The position numbers and the translations under genes were made by a program. Below are positions 5,724-6,742 of a stretch of 6,742 nt of DNA, piece by piece. The DNA comes from Acholeplasmataceae bacterium. GTDB taxonomy: Bacteria; Bacillota_I; Bacilli_A; Acholeplasmatales; Acholeplasmataceae. The DNA lies in assembly GCA_016934175.1 (NCBI GenBank), contig JAFGTI010000045.1, positions 1 to 6,742 of the forward strand. The letters are read 5' to 3'. The notes under the pieces were generated by a model. It was not told the origin of the DNA, did not search any database, and saw nothing but the letters and a program-made list of their open reading frames with translations. The stretch's first letter is position 1. Every line of letters starts with the position of its first letter.

Positions 5724-6742
5724 ATGCATATCGTAGATTTAATCGCCAAAAAGCGTGATGGAAACAGTTTAACAAAAGATGAAATTGAATTTATAATTGA
5801 AGGTTATACAAAAGGCAAAATACCTGATTATCAGATAAGTGCTCTTTTGATGGCAATATATTTCCAAGGAATGAATGATGAGGAATCTACTTTTTTAGCT
5901 TTATCAATGAGAGATTCGGGAGATTCTATCGATTTAAGTGAAATACCAGGAGTAAAAGTAGATAAACATTCAACAGGTGGTGTTGGTGATAAAGTAACTT
6001 TAATTTTAGGACCGCTACTGGCTAGCCTGGGTGTTAAATTTGCAAAAATGAGTGGTCGAGGATTAGGGCACACTGGTGGAACAATTGATAAACTTGAAAG
6101 TATACCTGGTTATCAAGTGGTTTTAGATGTAAATGATTTCATACAACAGGTAAAGGATATAGGGATTGCAATCGTAGGACAAAGTGGAGATGTTGCTCCA
6201 GCTGATAAAAAACTTTATGCACTTCGCGATGTAACTGCGACTGTAGATTGTATTCCACTGATTGCTGGAAGTATTATGTCAAAAAAACTTGCAAGTGGTG
6301 CTGATGCAATAGTTTTAGATGTGAAAGTTGGACACGGTGCATTTATGAAAACCGAAGCTGAAGCTGTTGAACTAGCACAACTTATGGTTGGTATCGGCAA
6401 ACTTGCCGGTAAAAAAGTAACAGCAATTCTAACAGGAATGGATGAACCTTTAGGTCATAAAATAGGTAATGCTTTAGAAGTATATGAAGCGATTGAAACT
6501 TTGAATGGTGAAGGTCCGAAAGATTTAGTTGATGTCACCGTTGAAATTGGAGCACATCTTTTAATTGATGCTCAAATAGAAACTGATTTTGAAAATGCTA
6601 AAATTAGATTACATGAAGCACTTCAAAATGGTATGGCATATAAGAAATTTCTTGAACTCGTTGAAGCACAAGGTGGAGATGTCTCAAGTCTTGATGACCC
6701 CAGTTTATTACTATCTAAAAAACTTATTGAAGTTGTCTCTGA
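5724..6742 (+). CDS. pdp: Pyrimidine-nucleoside phosphorylase, 3' end beyond window
   Basis: The reading frame stays open to the window edge: 339 codons plus 2 nt of a family usually about 430-440 residues. The enzyme reversibly splits uridine and thymidine with phosphate to free base and (deoxy)ribose-1-phosphate, as a cytosolic dimer. Seen in the sequence are: the N-terminal helical domain (MHIVDLIAKK); KHSTGGVGDK with Lys81 and Ser83 at the phosphate site; the family signature SGRGLGHTGGTIDKLE at 110-125; LYALRDVTATVD with Arg168; and IAGSIMSKK with Ser183 and Lys187 for the base. Lys108 just before MSGRG is typical of broad-specificity Pdp, where strict thymidine phosphorylase (DeoA) has Met. 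The missing C-terminal part would be the rest of the alpha/beta domain. The SD AAGGAGG is 9 nt before the ATG. It is transcribed away from the phosphatase gene. Downstream genes cannot be seen. Confidence 0.95.
   Translation, partial: MHIVDLIAKKRDGNSLTKDEIEFIIEGYTKGKIPDYQISALLMAIYFQGMNDEESTFLALSMRDSGDSIDLSEIPGVKVDKHSTGGVGDKVTLILGPLLASLGVKFAKMSGRGLGHTGGTIDKLESIPGYQVVLDVNDFIQQVKDIGIAIVGQSGDVAPADKKLYALRDVTATVDCIPLIAGSIMSKKLASGADAIVLDVKVGHGAFMKTEAEAVELAQLMVGIGKLAGKKVTAILTGMDEPLGHKIGNALEVYEAIETLNGEGPKDLVDVTVEIGAHLLIDAQIETDFENAKIRLHEALQNGMAYKKFLELVEAQGGDVSSLDDPSLLLSKKLIEVVS

Noticed and set aside
5831..6400. Two minus-strand ORFs (5831-6073 and 6215-6400) at the right side of the window
   Set aside because: They are antisense to the open pdp frame, which carries a complete phosphorylase signature. 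The real gene here is plus-strand and simply lacks its stop within the window.

Overview
This is an AT-rich, densely packed piece of a low-GC Gram-positive-type chromosome. Shine-Dalgarno (SD) sites are strong (AGGAGG, AAGGAGG), two gene pairs overlap as ATGA, and TGA acts as a stop in thyA and folA while tryptophan is TGG. TGA as a stop rules out the Mycoplasma/Spiroplasma genetic code. Proteins resemble Firmicutes families: PepV-type dipeptidase, a thyA with an insertion, and Pdp. The unusual dihydrofolate reductase recalls Erysipelotrichia or Acholeplasma-type proteins. An Erysipelothrix-like or related bacterium is my best guess, but that rests on general family resemblance and is only moderately supported.

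Bases 1-3654 hold one plus-strand operon: pepV (M20 dipeptidase), thyA (thymidylate synthase), folA (dihydrofolate reductase) and plsC (1-acylglycerol-3-phosphate acyltransferase). It has an extended -10 promoter at the front and a clear Rho-independent terminator at 3624-3653. thyA/folA and folA/plsC overlap by 4 nt, suggesting translational coupling. ThyA converts dUMP to dTMP and oxidises methylene-tetrahydrofolate to dihydrofolate. FolA reduces that back to tetrahydrofolate, so the middle of the operon is a closed dTMP-making cycle. A peptide-degrading enzyme and a phospholipid-synthesis enzyme flank it.

Bases 3655-5092 hold a separately transcribed gene for a polytopic membrane protein of the DUF1576 type, with no known function. 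It contains a clear internal duplication. Its end overlaps by 4 nt the end of a convergent minus-strand gene for a histidine phosphatase (phosphoglycerate-mutase-like) protein (5089-5643).

Bases 5644-5723 are a compact divergent control region. Two extended -10 promoters face apart and a perfect 8-bp inverted repeat sits on one of them. From 5724 to the window end runs pdp (pyrimidine-nucleoside phosphorylase), cut off by the edge after 339 codons. Pdp salvages or degrades uridine and thymidine, so the window holds both de novo dTMP synthesis and pyrimidine nucleoside turnover.

No RNA gene, CRISPR array, insertion sequence or phage gene was seen. I found no convincing new multi-gene system. 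The items most worth a second look are the atypical DHFR, the duplicated DUF1576 protein, and the interlocked divergent promoter with its palindrome.
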